From Agrobacterium genomosp. 13 str. CFBP 6927 (lineage in GTDB: Bacteria > Pseudomonadota > Alphaproteobacteria > Rhizobiales > Rhizobiaceae): DNA of 64,000 nucleotides. Every line of letters begins with the position of its first letter. Within the stretch, counting starts at the first letter, position 1. A program made the position numbers and the translations under genes. The notes under the pieces were generated by a model. The model was not told where the DNA came from and did no database searches. It saw only the letters and a program-made list of their open reading frames with translations. This document shows positions 37,430 to 46,096 of the stretch, piece after piece. The DNA lies in contig LT009757.1 of assembly GCA_900012615.1 (NCBI GenBank), positions 2,108,174-2,172,173 of the forward strand, written 5' to 3'.

Positions 37430-38367
37430 TTCTTTTCCCTCAGGACCCAGAGCTGGATCAGCGATACGACGAGAAGAATGGTGAAAAGGACGACCGTCTG
37501 CGCTGCCGCATAACCCATGGCATAGGAGTTGAACGCGGTCTGGTAGATCATCAGCACCAGTGGTTTCGTTGAGCCGAGCGGTCCGCCCGGATCATTGGTG
37601 GTCATGTTGTAGACCTGGTCAAAAATGCGCAGGAAGCCGATCGAGGAAAACACGACGAGGAAAACGGTGGTGGGTTTCAGAAGCGGAAGTGTAATCTTTC
37701 TGAGGATTGCCCATTCACCGAGCCCGTCGATGCGGGCGGCCTCGTAGAAGGTCGTCGGAATGGCGCGCAGGCCGGCCATGAAGATGATGATCTGGAAACC
37801 GAGACCTGCCCAGATGGCCGTCACCATGATCGAATAGAGCGCCTGATCGGTGGAGCGTATGAAAGGCTGCTGCGGAATGCCGAGGAGGCCGAAGACATCG
37901 TTGATGATGCCGATCGGCGGCGGCTGATAAAACCAGCGCCATACCCAGGCCATGGCCGCTGCCGTGGTCAGATAGGGCAGGAAATAGAGCGCGCGGATGA
38001 AGCCGTGCAGGATGCGTACCCGGTCAAGATAAAAGGCGATGACGAAAGCCAGAACGAGGCTGATCGGCGTACCGATGACCAGATAGGTGAAGGTGTTCCT
38101 GAAGACCTTCCAGAACTGCGGGTCCTTGAACAGCTTGGCGTAGTTGGCGATGCCGATGAATTTTGCCGGTCGCAGCAGGTCCCAGTTGGTGAAGGACAGC
38201 CAGAAGGCCTGAAGCGTCGGGTAAAAGCGGATGACGCTGTAAAACAGGATCGGGATCGCCAGAAAGCTCCAGATCCACAAAAGCCGTTTTGTGCGCATGG
38301 AAAGGCGATCTCCAATGGAGCCGCCGGGGCGGCCGGATGCCGCCCCCTGTTGATCGATCGCTGTCAT
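37426..38367 (-). CDS. CUT1 sugar ABC permease (MalF type)
   Basis: A 313-residue permease with six membrane segments. The EAA loop is EAARIDGLGEWAILRKITLPLL. Hydrophilic N-terminus MTAIDQQGAASGRPGG. It follows the binding-protein gene by 16 bases and overlaps the MalG-type gene. Compared with MalF of enterics it lacks the large periplasmic P2 loop, as is normal for CUT1 permeases of rhizobia. Confidence 0.94.
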   Translation of the reverse strand: MTAIDQQGAASGRPGGSIGDRLSMRTKRLLWIWSFLAIPILFYSVIRFYPTLQAFWLSFTNWDLLRPAKFIGIANYAKLFKDPQFWKVFRNTFTYLVIGTPISLVLAFVIAFYLDRVRILHGFIRALYFLPYLTTAAAMAWVWRWFYQPPPIGIINDVFGLLGIPQQPFIRSTDQALYSIMVTAIWAGLGFQIIIFMAGLRAIPTTFYEAARIDGLGEWAILRKITLPLLKPTTVFLVVFSSIGFLRIFDQVYNMTTNDPGGPLGSTKPLVLMIYQTAFNSYAMGYAAAQTVVLFTILLVVSLIQLWVLREKK

Positions 38368-38383
38368 GTCTGGACCTGCGGTT

Positions 38384-39637
38384 TTAAGGTTTCGCCGCGT
38401 CGATGATTTCCTGCTCGGCGCCGGCAGCCTGCTTGACGGAATCCTCGACGGACTGGCCCTCGAGCAGGATCCGGTTCGTCATGTCGATGGCATTCTGCCG
38501 CTGGGCGGCTTCGTCCTTGAACAGGGTCGTATGGGCATATTCGAGGCCCTTCAGGAACGGCGCGTAGACCGGATCCTTCAGGTTCTCTTCGGTCAGTGCC
38601 GCCGCCCGCCGCGCCGGCAACTCGCCGACGGTCTTCAGCCAGATCGCCATGGCTTCCGGTGAAGAGATGTAAGCGAGGAATTTCTTGGAGGCTTCCAGTT
38701 CTTCGCCGCTCGTCTTGGCGCTGATGCCGTTTGCGAAATAGCTGGCATAGTTGGAGCGGATATTCTTGTCATTGGTGGGAAGCTCGGTCACGCCCCACTC
38801 GAAATCCTTGATCGTCCTGAAGGATCCCAGACGGAACGTGCCGTCAATGGTCATGCCCGCCTTGCCGGCGCGGAAGGCGGCCTGGCCTTCATCCATGAAG
38901 CCCACCTGGCCGATCTTCTTTTCAAGCTGCAGGCTCGTATAGAATTTCAGAGCCTGAACGCCCGCTTCGCTGTCATAGGCGACTTTCTGGTCATTGTCGG
39001 TATAGGGCTCGCCGCCATACTGGCGGATGAGAACCTCGCGCCACCATTGGTGGTCCTGGCCGCCCATATCAAGCGTGGAGCCGGCAACCGTGAGGTTTCC
39101 GGCAGCATCGTGCTTGGCGATCTTTTCGGCCGCAGCAACAAATTCGTCCAGCGTCTTCGGCGGATTGGCGGCGTCAAGGCCGGCCTCCGTGAAGAGCTTC
39201 TTGTTGTAGAAAAGGGCGAGCGAACGCACCGCCGTCGGCAGGCCGTAATAATCGTCGCCACGTTTCATGGCGCTGACGATCGGGAAGAAATCGCTCTCGA
39301 TCTTGTCATGCGGGAAAGCATCGGTCGGCAGGGGTTGCAGGATGCCGCCGGCTGCAAATTTGTCCAGCCAGCCGTAAAACAGCTGCATGACATCAGGGCC
39401 CTTGCCGGACATGTTGGCGGCAATGACGCGCGTCTGATAGTCGGCGTAAGGGAAGGTCACCTGCTTGACGGTGATGTCGGGATTGGCCTTCTGAAACTCC
39501 GCGATCAGCTCATCCATGGCCTTGACGCGTGTGTCGAAGACATATTGCCAATATTCAATTTCAACCGCCTGCGCGGCGTTGAATGCAAATGTACTGAAAC
39601 CGGCAACCAAGCCGGCGAACAAAGTTGCCCTGCGCAT
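38384..39637 (-). CDS. CUT1 sugar ABC transporter, substrate-binding protein
   Basis: A 417-residue periplasmic binding protein of the MalE-like (SBP_bac_1) cluster. Signal peptide MRRATLFAGLVAGFSTFAFNAAQA, then VEIEYWQYVFDTRVKAMDELIAEFQKANPDI. I chose ATG 39637 because GGAGG sits six bases before it; ATG 39649 lies only two bases after another GGAGG. It is the first gene of a six-gene operon: binding protein, two permeases, ArgH-like lyase, ATPase, PfkB kinase. It is divergent from the ROK repressor, which probably controls it through the dyad at 39809-39838. The ligand is predicted to be a sugar or sugar conjugate. Confidence 0.93.
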   Translation of the reverse strand: MRRATLFAGLVAGFSTFAFNAAQAVEIEYWQYVFDTRVKAMDELIAEFQKANPDITVKQVTFPYADYQTRVIAANMSGKGPDVMQLFYGWLDKFAAGGILQPLPTDAFPHDKIESDFFPIVSAMKRGDDYYGLPTAVRSLALFYNKKLFTEAGLDAANPPKTLDEFVAAAEKIAKHDAAGNLTVAGSTLDMGGQDHQWWREVLIRQYGGEPYTDNDQKVAYDSEAGVQALKFYTSLQLEKKIGQVGFMDEGQAAFRAGKAGMTIDGTFRLGSFRTIKDFEWGVTELPTNDKNIRSNYASYFANGISAKTSGEELEASKKFLAYISSPEAMAIWLKTVGELPARRAAALTEENLKDPVYAPFLKGLEYAHTTLFKDEAAQRQNAIDMTNRILLEGQSVEDSVKQAAGAEQEIIDAAKP

Positions 39638-39808
39638 GTAAGCCTCCATTTCCTCCGTCCGGTCTTCCGGATGCGGAGCGATCGTTCCCTTTATCCGCGC
39701 TTTCGCGCGCGCTCATCGATTTGCCGGAAGCGGGATTTCATCAATTCCGTCACATGCAAACCTGACCCCCGGTCGCTCTCTACGGTTCTCTGAAGGCGGG
39801 CATTTGTC

Positions 39809-39838
39809 AATAAGATAATTTACTTGAATTATTATATT
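39809..39838. promoter_or_regulatory. 30-bp dyad, candidate ROK-repressor operator
   Basis: The half-sites AATAnnATAATT and AATTATnnTATT face each other across six bases. All ten conserved positions of each half match. It is very AT-rich in a GC-rich genome and lies in the divergent region between the ROK regulator (start 39894) and the ABC operon (start 39637). NagC/Mlc-type ROK operators are AT-rich dyads of this kind. The link to this ROK protein is inferred. Confidence 0.55.
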
Positions 39839-39893
39839 GCGCTTATTGTCATTTCGACGCTATGAATTTTCTAACGGACGGGAAGTTGAAGAG

Positions 39894-41120
39894 ATGACGG
39901 TGCACACGGTGGACGATTATCCCGTAGCAATCGGAAAAAATCCTGAGCGGAGCCGCGAGCATAATCGGCGAGTCGTCCTCGACATCGTCCGGCGGCACGG
40001 GTCGCTCGGCCGTGCCCAGATCGCCAAGATCACGCATCTGACGCCGCAGGCGGTGGCCAATATCGTCGATGAGCTTGTGGGCGAGGCGTTGCTGAAGGAG
40101 CTTGGCCGCCGCCGCAGCGGCAGGGGGCAGCCGCCGATCCAGTTCGCCGTCAATCCGGACGGGGGTGCAACGATTGGCGTGGAAATCGCTGCCGACCATA
40201 TGGTCACCGTCGGCCTCGACCTTGCCGGCATGTTGCGCACCCAGCGTATCACGCCCCTCAGGGACACCACGCCGGAAGCCATATTCAAGACCTTCGCGGC
40301 CGAACATGCCGCGGTTGCGAAAAATCTCGGTTGCAGGCTGCTCGGCACCGGCGTGGTCATGCCCGGCCCGTTCGAGATCGATGGCATGACGTCCGTTGGC
40401 CCGACGACCCTTTCAGGCTGGGGCGGCATTGACGCCCGGCAGATGCTGAGCGATGCCTGCGGCCAGCCGGTGGTCGTGGAAAACGACGCGACGGCCGCTG
40501 CCGTCGGCGAACGCCTGTTCGGCGCGGGGCTGGCGATCCCGAATTTCTGCATGATCTATTTCGGCGTCGGTATCGGCCTCGGCATCATGCAGGAGGGCTC
40601 GCCCTATCGCGGCGCATTCGGCAATGCCGGCGAAATCGGTCACGTCACCGTCTCGCCTAAGGGAAGGCCCTGTCCCTCCTGCGGGCAAAGAGGTTGCCTG
40701 GAGGCCTATGCTTCCGTTTACGTGCTCAAGGAAAAACTCGTCTGCGACGGTGTCGCGGATACGGAACTCGACGATCTCGAAGCCCTGTTCAATGCGGGTA
40801 ATCCCGTGGTGCTGGAGTGGATCGACGAGGCCGCCATACATCTCGCGCCGATGGTTGCGATGCTCGAGAATATTCTCGATCCGCAGACGGTCATTCTCGG
40901 CGGTGCGCTGCCCGAGGTCATCATCAGCGAGATCATTGCGCGGATGGGGAATCTGCCCACCTCGGTCGCAAGCCGGCGGCAAAGGGAGTTGCCGCGCGTC
41001 ATGCACGGCAAGTCCGGACAATTGACGGCGGCGCTCGGCGCTGCAGCCTTGCCGCTGTTCGACATCGTTACACCGAAACTGGAGACGTCCCCGGGTGCCG
41101 CAGCGCAGGCGCCGGGCTGA
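39894..41120 (+). CDS. ROK-family transcriptional repressor
   Basis: A 408-residue ROK protein with an N-terminal winged HTH (SREHNRRVVLDIVRRHGSLGRAQIAKITHLTPQAVANIVDEL) and a C-terminal sugar-kinase-like domain (GTGVVMPGPFEIDG; VENDATAAAVGERLFG). The ROK zinc site is CPSCGQRGCLEAYAS. It should bind a sugar effector and repress the divergent ABC operon and probably itself and the genes behind it. ATG 39894 is chosen; the frame extends to 39837, but that would run into the AT-rich operator. The PIG-L gene follows after 19 bases, so the three plus-strand genes are likely one transcript. Confidence 0.93.
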   Translation: MTVHTVDDYPVAIGKNPERSREHNRRVVLDIVRRHGSLGRAQIAKITHLTPQAVANIVDELVGEALLKELGRRRSGRGQPPIQFAVNPDGGATIGVEIAADHMVTVGLDLAGMLRTQRITPLRDTTPEAIFKTFAAEHAAVAKNLGCRLLGTGVVMPGPFEIDGMTSVGPTTLSGWGGIDARQMLSDACGQPVVVENDATAAAVGERLFGAGLAIPNFCMIYFGVGIGLGIMQEGSPYRGAFGNAGEIGHVTVSPKGRPCPSCGQRGCLEAYASVYVLKEKLVCDGVADTELDDLEALFNAGNPVVLEWIDEAAIHLAPMVAMLENILDPQTVILGGALPEVIISEIIARMGNLPTSVASRRQRELPRVMHGKSGQLTAALGAAALPLFDIVTPKLETSPGAAAQAPG

Positions 41121-41139
41121 ATATTGGAGGAGACCGCGC

Positions 41140-43542
41140 ATGCTTAACCCCCGGGAACGTATCGAACGGCAGATGGCCGACCCATGGCTCGTTCGCCTGC
41201 ACCGCAAGCTGAGCGCGCTGAAATCCACGGTCACCCTCATGCATACCGGCGCGCATCCGGACGACGAGCAGAACGGACTTCTTGCCTATTTCCGCATGGA
41301 ACTGGGCATGCGGATCATCATCGCCTGCTCGACGCGCGGAGAAGGCGGGCAGAACGCATTGGGGCCGGAACGGCTGGGCGCCCTCGGCGTCATCCGTTCG
41401 CGCGAGCTGGAGGAGGCCGCCCGCGTCATCGATGCGGATGTAAGCTGGCTCGGCCATGGCCCGGCGGATATCATCCACGACTTCGGTTTTTCCAAGGATG
41501 GCGACCAGACTTTCGGCCGCTGGGGGCAGCAGCGCATCGTGGAGCGGCTGGTGCGCGCCTATCGCAAGGAGCGGCCGGATATCGTCATCCCGACATTTCT
41601 CGATGTGCCGGGACAGCACGGGCATCACCGTGCCATGACGCGCGCGGCAAGAAGCGCAATCGCGATGGCTGCCGATCAAGCCGCTTATCCCGAACATTTC
41701 TCCGAGGGGCTGAAACCGTGGAAGGTGGCCAAATTCTACCTTCCCGCATGGTCCGGCGGCGGCGACACCTATGATGACGAGGTGCCTCCACCCGAGACGA
41801 CGCTGACGATCAACGCGGCGGGCAACGAAGCGGCCACCGGTGCGCAATATGACCGTATCGGCGAATGGTCGCGTTATTATCACGCATCACAGGGAATGGG
41901 GCACTGGCCGAAGCGGGCGCAGGAAGTCTGGCCGCTGCATCTCGAACTGTCCAGCGTTGCGGGTGGCGCGGAAAGCTCGATCCTCGACAGGCTGCCGTCT
42001 TCGCTTACCGATCTTGCGGCTTTTCCGGGTCTCGAGGACGAACTGACAAAGGCGCTGATCGAGGCCGAACAGGCGATCACTGACGCAATCGCAGCTTTTC
42101 CCGAAACGCAACGGATCACGGCGTCCCTTCTGAGGGCCGCTACCCTTTTGCAAAAGGTAGACGAGGCCGCAGCCCGGGAGTTTCAGGAATTGCATGGCCA
42201 CCGGATCGCGCGCAAACGTGCGCAGGTCGATGCTGCCATCCTGACGGCGCTCGATCTTTTCGAGCGCGCCTATGCGGAACCCACCGAAATCGTGGCGGGC
42301 GGCGCATCGTCGCTTCATGTGGAGCTGACAGACCGGGCGGCCAAATTCGGCGTTGAGGTCAAGCCCATTCTTCCCGCAGGCGTTTCCTCATCGGTTCAAT
42401 CGCTTGGCCAGACGACGGTATTCTCGCTCGCTGCCGCTCCCGATGCGGCTGTTTCCGGCCTTTACCAGCCAGACTGGAAGGCGGCCGGCGGCAATGGCCA
42501 TGCATCTGTGCGCGTGACCGCCAGGGTGGATGGCAGAGAGGTTTCGGCGCCCTTCGATCTCGAGGAGCCGTTTTTCGTCACTCCCGCCCAATCTCTCACG
42601 CTTTCGCCGGATGCATTTCTCGTTCCGCTCGGACAGGACCAAAATAGCCTGATGTTGCAGGCCCATGTAAAAGGTGCAGATAGCCCTATCACTTTCCAGG
42701 GCGCTGGCGGCTGGAACGTACGCAGATCTGAAAGCGGCTGGATTGCGGAACGCACGGGCGCGGGCGCGGCGGGGCTTGCACAGATCGAACCATTTTCCGG
42801 TTCGCAACCGGCTTTCCAGATCACGCCCATCGCCTATCCGCATATTGGCCGGGCACGGTTTCTGGCGCCTTCCGCCCTGAAGATCCTGTCGCTGGATCTC
42901 AAGCTGCCGCAAAATGCGCGTGTCGGTTATGTCGGTGGCGGTGCCGACCGGGTCGGCTCATGGCTTTCACGCATGGGTCTCGATGTCACCGAACTGGATG
43001 CCGAGGCGCTTGGCCGCGACCTGTCGTCCTTCACGACAATCGTTGTCGGCATCTTCGCCTTCGGCATCCGCAGGGATCTGGCCGCGGCAACGGAGAAACT
43101 TCACCGTTTCGTCGAAGAGGGCGGTCATCTTGTGACGCTTTACCACCGGCCGACCGACGGGTGGAACCCGGAAACGACACCGGTCAGGCGGCTTGAAATC
43201 GGCAAACCGTCCCTGCGCTGGCGGGTAACCGACCCGAGGGCGGAGGTGACGGTTCTGGCGCCCGATCATCCACTGCTTGTCGGCCCCAACGTGATCGATG
43301 CCGCCGACTGGGCCGGTTGGGACAAGGAACGCGGGCTTTATTTCGCATCGCGCTGGGATGATATCTACGAGCCATTGCTCGCCATGCATGATGTCGATGA
43401 ACAGCCGCTCAAGGGCGCTCTCGTCTCGGGTGTCATCGGCAAGGGCCGGCACACCCATACCAGCCTCGTCCTTCACCACCAGATGGACAAGCTGGTGCCG
43501 GGGGCGTTCCGCCTCATGGCAAACCTCGTGCAACCCGCGTGA
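41140..43542 (+). CDS. Large PIG-L family deacetylase with C-terminal amidotransferase-like region
   Basis: An 800-residue protein. Residues 1-270 form a PIG-L/LmbE zinc deacetylase domain with the motif AHPDDE (H39, D41, D42) and a second zinc site GQHGHHRAM (H160-H163). Typical PIG-L enzymes (MshB, BshB, GlcNAc-PI deacetylase) are 230-300 residues; this one has about 500 more. The middle looks like beta-rich domains, and the end (NARVGYVGGGADRVGSWLSRMG; TTIVVGIFAFGIRRD) resembles a class I glutamine-amidotransferase-like fold without a recognisable Cys-His-Glu triad. No signal peptide. GGAGGAG precedes the ATG. It is between the ROK and EamA genes and is probably part of the same catabolic pathway, removing an N-acyl group from the imported compound. 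Confidence 0.87.
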   Translation: MLNPRERIERQMADPWLVRLHRKLSALKSTVTLMHTGAHPDDEQNGLLAYFRMELGMRIIIACSTRGEGGQNALGPERLGALGVIRSRELEEAARVIDADVSWLGHGPADIIHDFGFSKDGDQTFGRWGQQRIVERLVRAYRKERPDIVIPTFLDVPGQHGHHRAMTRAARSAIAMAADQAAYPEHFSEGLKPWKVAKFYLPAWSGGGDTYDDEVPPPETTLTINAAGNEAATGAQYDRIGEWSRYYHASQGMGHWPKRAQEVWPLHLELSSVAGGAESSILDRLPSSLTDLAAFPGLEDELTKALIEAEQAITDAIAAFPETQRITASLLRAATLLQKVDEAAAREFQELHGHRIARKRAQVDAAILTALDLFERAYAEPTEIVAGGASSLHVELTDRAAKFGVEVKPILPAGVSSSVQSLGQTTVFSLAAAPDAAVSGLYQPDWKAAGGNGHASVRVTARVDGREVSAPFDLEEPFFVTPAQSLTLSPDAFLVPLGQDQNSLMLQAHVKGADSPITFQGAGGWNVRRSESGWIAERTGAGAAGLAQIEPFSGSQPAFQITPIAYPHIGRARFLAPSALKILSLDLKLPQNARVGYVGGGADRVGSWLSRMGLDVTELDAEALGRDLSSFTTIVVGIFAFGIRRDLAAATEKLHRFVEEGGHLVTLYHRPTDGWNPETTPVRRLEIGKPSLRWRVTDPRAEVTVLAPDHPLLVGPNVIDAADWAGWDKERGLYFASRWDDIYEPLLAMHDVDEQPLKGALVSGVIGKGRHTHTSLVLHHQMDKLVPGAFRLMANLVQPA

Positions 43543-44450
43543 ATGGCAACGACCAGAGTGAAAAACAGGAGAACCCGCGCGAGAACGATCCCCGCGCGGG
43601 CATAGGCTGGCTGCTTATGGATATGGCCCTCGTGTCAGGGGGGATGACCGCACTCGTCAAGGCACAGGGCGTTACCTATCCGGCCTTCCAGCTTGTCTTC
43701 ATCCGGGCGATGATCGGCCTGATCTTCATCCTGCCGCTTATCTGGCGGCACAGGATGGAAATGGTGCGCGTCAAATATCCCTGGCGCAACCTTTTCCGCA
43801 TCTGCTGCAACGCCATTGCTCTCACCAGCAACTTCATCGCCATCACCCTGCTGCCGCTTGCAACCGTCAATGCCATCGGTTTTTCGCGCCCCCTGGTGAC
43901 GATGGCCATGGCCGTTGCCTTTCTTGGTGAGCGGGTGAGCCGATATCGCTGGGCCGGGGCCTGCCTTGCATTTGTCGGCGTTCTCGTCGTTATCGGGCCG
44001 GGCGGCGCGGCTTTCAATGCCGGCGTGCTCGTGGTCCTCGTCTCGGTGGTGTTCGGGGCGCTGGCGGTAATCCAGACACGGGCGCTGCGGCAGGAGAATA
44101 CCACTGTCATGATGGTGTTCTATACCGTTGGACTGGCCGTCATCACCGCCTTTCCCGCAATCTGGACCTGGAAGCCGGTTGCGACGTTCGACTGGGCTCC
44201 GCTGCTGGCCATCGGGTTGCTGGCGCAGCTCGGTCAATATTGCTTCCTGCGGGCCTATCGCATTGCCGATGCCAGTGTCCTGGCGCCGGTCGGCTACCTG
44301 TCGATCCTGTTCGTGACGGCTGTCGGCTATTTCCTGTTCGATGAGGTGCCCGAAGTCCGTGTGGTGCTGGGTATCGCCATCATTCTCGTGTCGCTGCAGT
44401 CAACCGTCCTTGCGGAGTTTTTCCTGAAGAGGTTGCGTGGCAAATCGTGA
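43539..44450 (+). CDS. EamA/DMT-family transporter
   Basis: A 303-residue protein of the drug/metabolite transporter superfamily with ten predicted membrane segments in two EamA repeats (first IGWLLMDMALVSGGMTALVKAQG, second beginning near VLVVLVSVVFGALAVIQTRAL). The hydrophilic N-terminus VNGNDQSEKQENPREND is unusual. A GTG start is favoured because GTGA overlaps the stop of the PIG-L gene by four bases. Role unknown; as the last gene of a catabolic transcript it may export a by-product or an unusable part of the substrate. Confidence 0.88.
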   Translation: MNGNDQSEKQENPRENDPRAGIGWLLMDMALVSGGMTALVKAQGVTYPAFQLVFIRAMIGLIFILPLIWRHRMEMVRVKYPWRNLFRICCNAIALTSNFIAITLLPLATVNAIGFSRPLVTMAMAVAFLGERVSRYRWAGACLAFVGVLVVIGPGGAAFNAGVLVVLVSVVFGALAVIQTRALRQENTTVMMVFYTVGLAVITAFPAIWTWKPVATFDWAPLLAIGLLAQLGQYCFLRAYRIADASVLAPVGYLSILFVTAVGYFLFDEVPEVRVVLGIAIILVSLQSTVLAEFFLKRLRGKS

Positions 44451-44461
44451 CGGATGCCTCT

Positions 44462-44929
44462 TCACCTTTGCTGTGCGAGCACCCGCAGCCTGACCCAGTT
44501 CAATGCCGCAAGCTTGAAGCGATCGTAAATTGAACGTGCGAAACGCACATATCGCATGATCCAGGCGAGCCAGACATAGGTGAGAAGCTTTTCCCGACCG
44601 GCGTGATAAATCCGTTCAACGATCAGGAAGGTGGCGAGATGGGCGAAGATCGTCAGAACCACCCCCGTTTTGACGGTGCCATGGGCAATAAGAATTAGTC
44701 CGATGACCTTCATGGGTTCGGCAATGGCGAAGGGCACCGCAAGGGCGAGAAGAATGGCCAGACGCGGCAACTGCCCGATCCTGCTTTCCAGCCGTTTGAT
44801 GACTGTCAGGCCGGAGATGGCCCTGATGACAGGCCGGTAGAGCGGGCGGAAAATGCCATCGAGAATCAGGGCGAAAATGATGAGGGCCCGAATCGGAAAG
44901 ATGAGCATCATCCGGATTCTGTCTTTCAC
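44462..44929 (-). CDS. Conserved membrane protein of unknown function
   Basis: A 155-residue protein with hydrophobic stretches at about 8-25, 57-75, 77-105 and a basic, amphipathic C-terminal third (AWIMRYVRFARSIYDRFKLAALNWVRLRV). N-terminus MKDRIRMMLIFPIRALIIFALILDGIF. I do not recognise a family with certainty; alphaproteobacterial genomes often have such a protein annotated as transmembrane hypothetical. It is convergent with the EamA gene with an 11-base gap and has no neighbour on its own strand close enough to suggest an operon. Confidence 0.7.
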   Translation of the reverse strand: MKDRIRMMLIFPIRALIIFALILDGIFRPLYRPVIRAISGLTVIKRLESRIGQLPRLAILLALAVPFAIAEPMKVIGLILIAHGTVKTGVVLTIFAHLATFLIVERIYHAGREKLLTYVWLAWIMRYVRFARSIYDRFKLAALNWVRLRVLAQQR

Positions 44930-45004
44930 CTCGGTCGATCTCCAAAAAAGCGCGGAATGTCATCCATCCTAATCTCCTGAAACGTGGCAAAACCAAGTTG
45001 TTTT

Positions 45005-45898
45005 TCAGGATCCGCCCTGCCGAACGCTCGCATACATGCCGGTGGTGCGGAATTCGCTCGGATTGGTGCCATAAAGCCTGCGGAAGACCTTTGAGAAATA
45101 GTTCGGGTCCTCGAAACCGCACAGCACCGACACTTCCTTGATGGGAATGTTGGCTGCGGTGGTCAGCAGCTTGGCTGCCCGCCGCAATCGCCGCTGCAGC
45201 ACGAATTCCGCCGGCGGCAGGCCTTCGCTTGCCGTGAAGATGCGGGAAAAATGCGCGCGGCTGAGGCCGGCCACGGCCGCAAGGTCGCTGACGGAAAGCC
45301 GCTCGCCGAGATGGCTGTCGATGTAGCTCAGCACCTGCTGCAGGGTGCGATATTCACCGCCGAAGGAGGGATGCGAGCCGAAGACATCGTCATAAAGCGT
45401 CATCGCCGCCTCATAGGCGACGGCCGAGGCCGCGCCCGGGGTTTCCGCGCCGTTGACGAGGCGCGAGCAGCAATAAGCGAGATGATCCACGGTTTCCGGC
45501 TGGAGCTTCAGGATCGGACCGGTGACGGAAAGGATGTTGCGGTGGATGCGCAAGGCCTCCTCGCCATTCATGGAAATCCAGAAGAACTCCCATTCCTTGC
45601 CGTCTTCGAGCCAATAGCGATGATTGTGGGGGATGAGCAGCAGCAGGGTTTCACCCGGCTTCACCACATAATGCCGGTTTTCGTAGCGCAGATTGCCCTG
45701 TCCGCCGATGCAATATTGCAGCACGGTGAACGGCGTCTGGCCGCGCCGCCGCCCGTCCCAATCATAGTTGCCGCCGCGGCGGATTTCATAGCCGCTGCTG
45801 GTGGGCATGGTGTGCAGGGTCTGGCGTCCGCGCGGCAGCGAGACGGTCCGCATGCCGGGTCCCTGATCGATCAAATCACGCAGCACAAAATTACCCAT
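45005..45898 (-). CDS. agpT: AraC-family activator of alpha-galactoside genes (AgpT-like)
   Basis: A 297-residue AraC regulator. The N-terminal cupin-like sugar-sensing domain (GQGNLRYENRHYVVKPGETLLLLIPHNHRYW) is followed by the double HTH (VSDLAAVAGLSRAHFSRIFTASEGLPPAEFVLQRRL, then IKEVSVLCGFEDPNYFSKVFRR). It is divergent from a GH4 enzyme and the agp transporter operon, the same relation as S. meliloti AgpT, the AraC-like activator of melA-agp genes. It therefore probably induces these genes with melibiose, raffinose or galactinol. Two copies of GCATAATCC, 35 bases apart (45903 and 45938), lie just upstream of its start and could be AraC half-sites. Confidence 0.88.
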   Translation of the reverse strand: MGNFVLRDLIDQGPGMRTVSLPRGRQTLHTMPTSSGYEIRRGGNYDWDGRRRGQTPFTVLQYCIGGQGNLRYENRHYVVKPGETLLLLIPHNHRYWLEDGKEWEFFWISMNGEEALRIHRNILSVTGPILKLQPETVDHLAYCCSRLVNGAETPGAASAVAYEAAMTLYDDVFGSHPSFGGEYRTLQQVLSYIDSHLGERLSVSDLAAVAGLSRAHFSRIFTASEGLPPAEFVLQRRLRRAAKLLTTAANIPIKEVSVLCGFEDPNYFSKVFRRLYGTNPSEFRTTGMYASVRQGGS

Positions 45899-45902
45899 GA
45901 AA

Positions 45903-45946
45903 GCATAATCCTTCTCTGGTCCTGTCCCTTATTATACGCATAATCC
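45903..45946. promoter_or_regulatory. Direct repeat GCATAATCC in agpT-agaL1 intergenic region
   Basis: The nine-base sequence GCATAATCC occurs at 45903-45911 and 45938-45946 in the same orientation. AraC-family activators bind direct repeats, and both copies are in the 198-base region between the divergent activator gene and the first GH4 gene. The 35-base spacing is longer than the usual 21, so the two copies would have to be separate sites. Inference only. Confidence 0.35.
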
Positions 45947-46096
45947 CGATCCGAGGAGACAGCCAGCGGGATATTGCTGCTGAAAAATTGGGAGTAAGGC
46001 CGGTTTTCCGGGATTCTTACGGGTATTTTTCTGTGGTGCCATATTTACGATCCTTTGGCCCGTTTCACCCGTTCGATTTGCAACAGAGGTGGCGTT

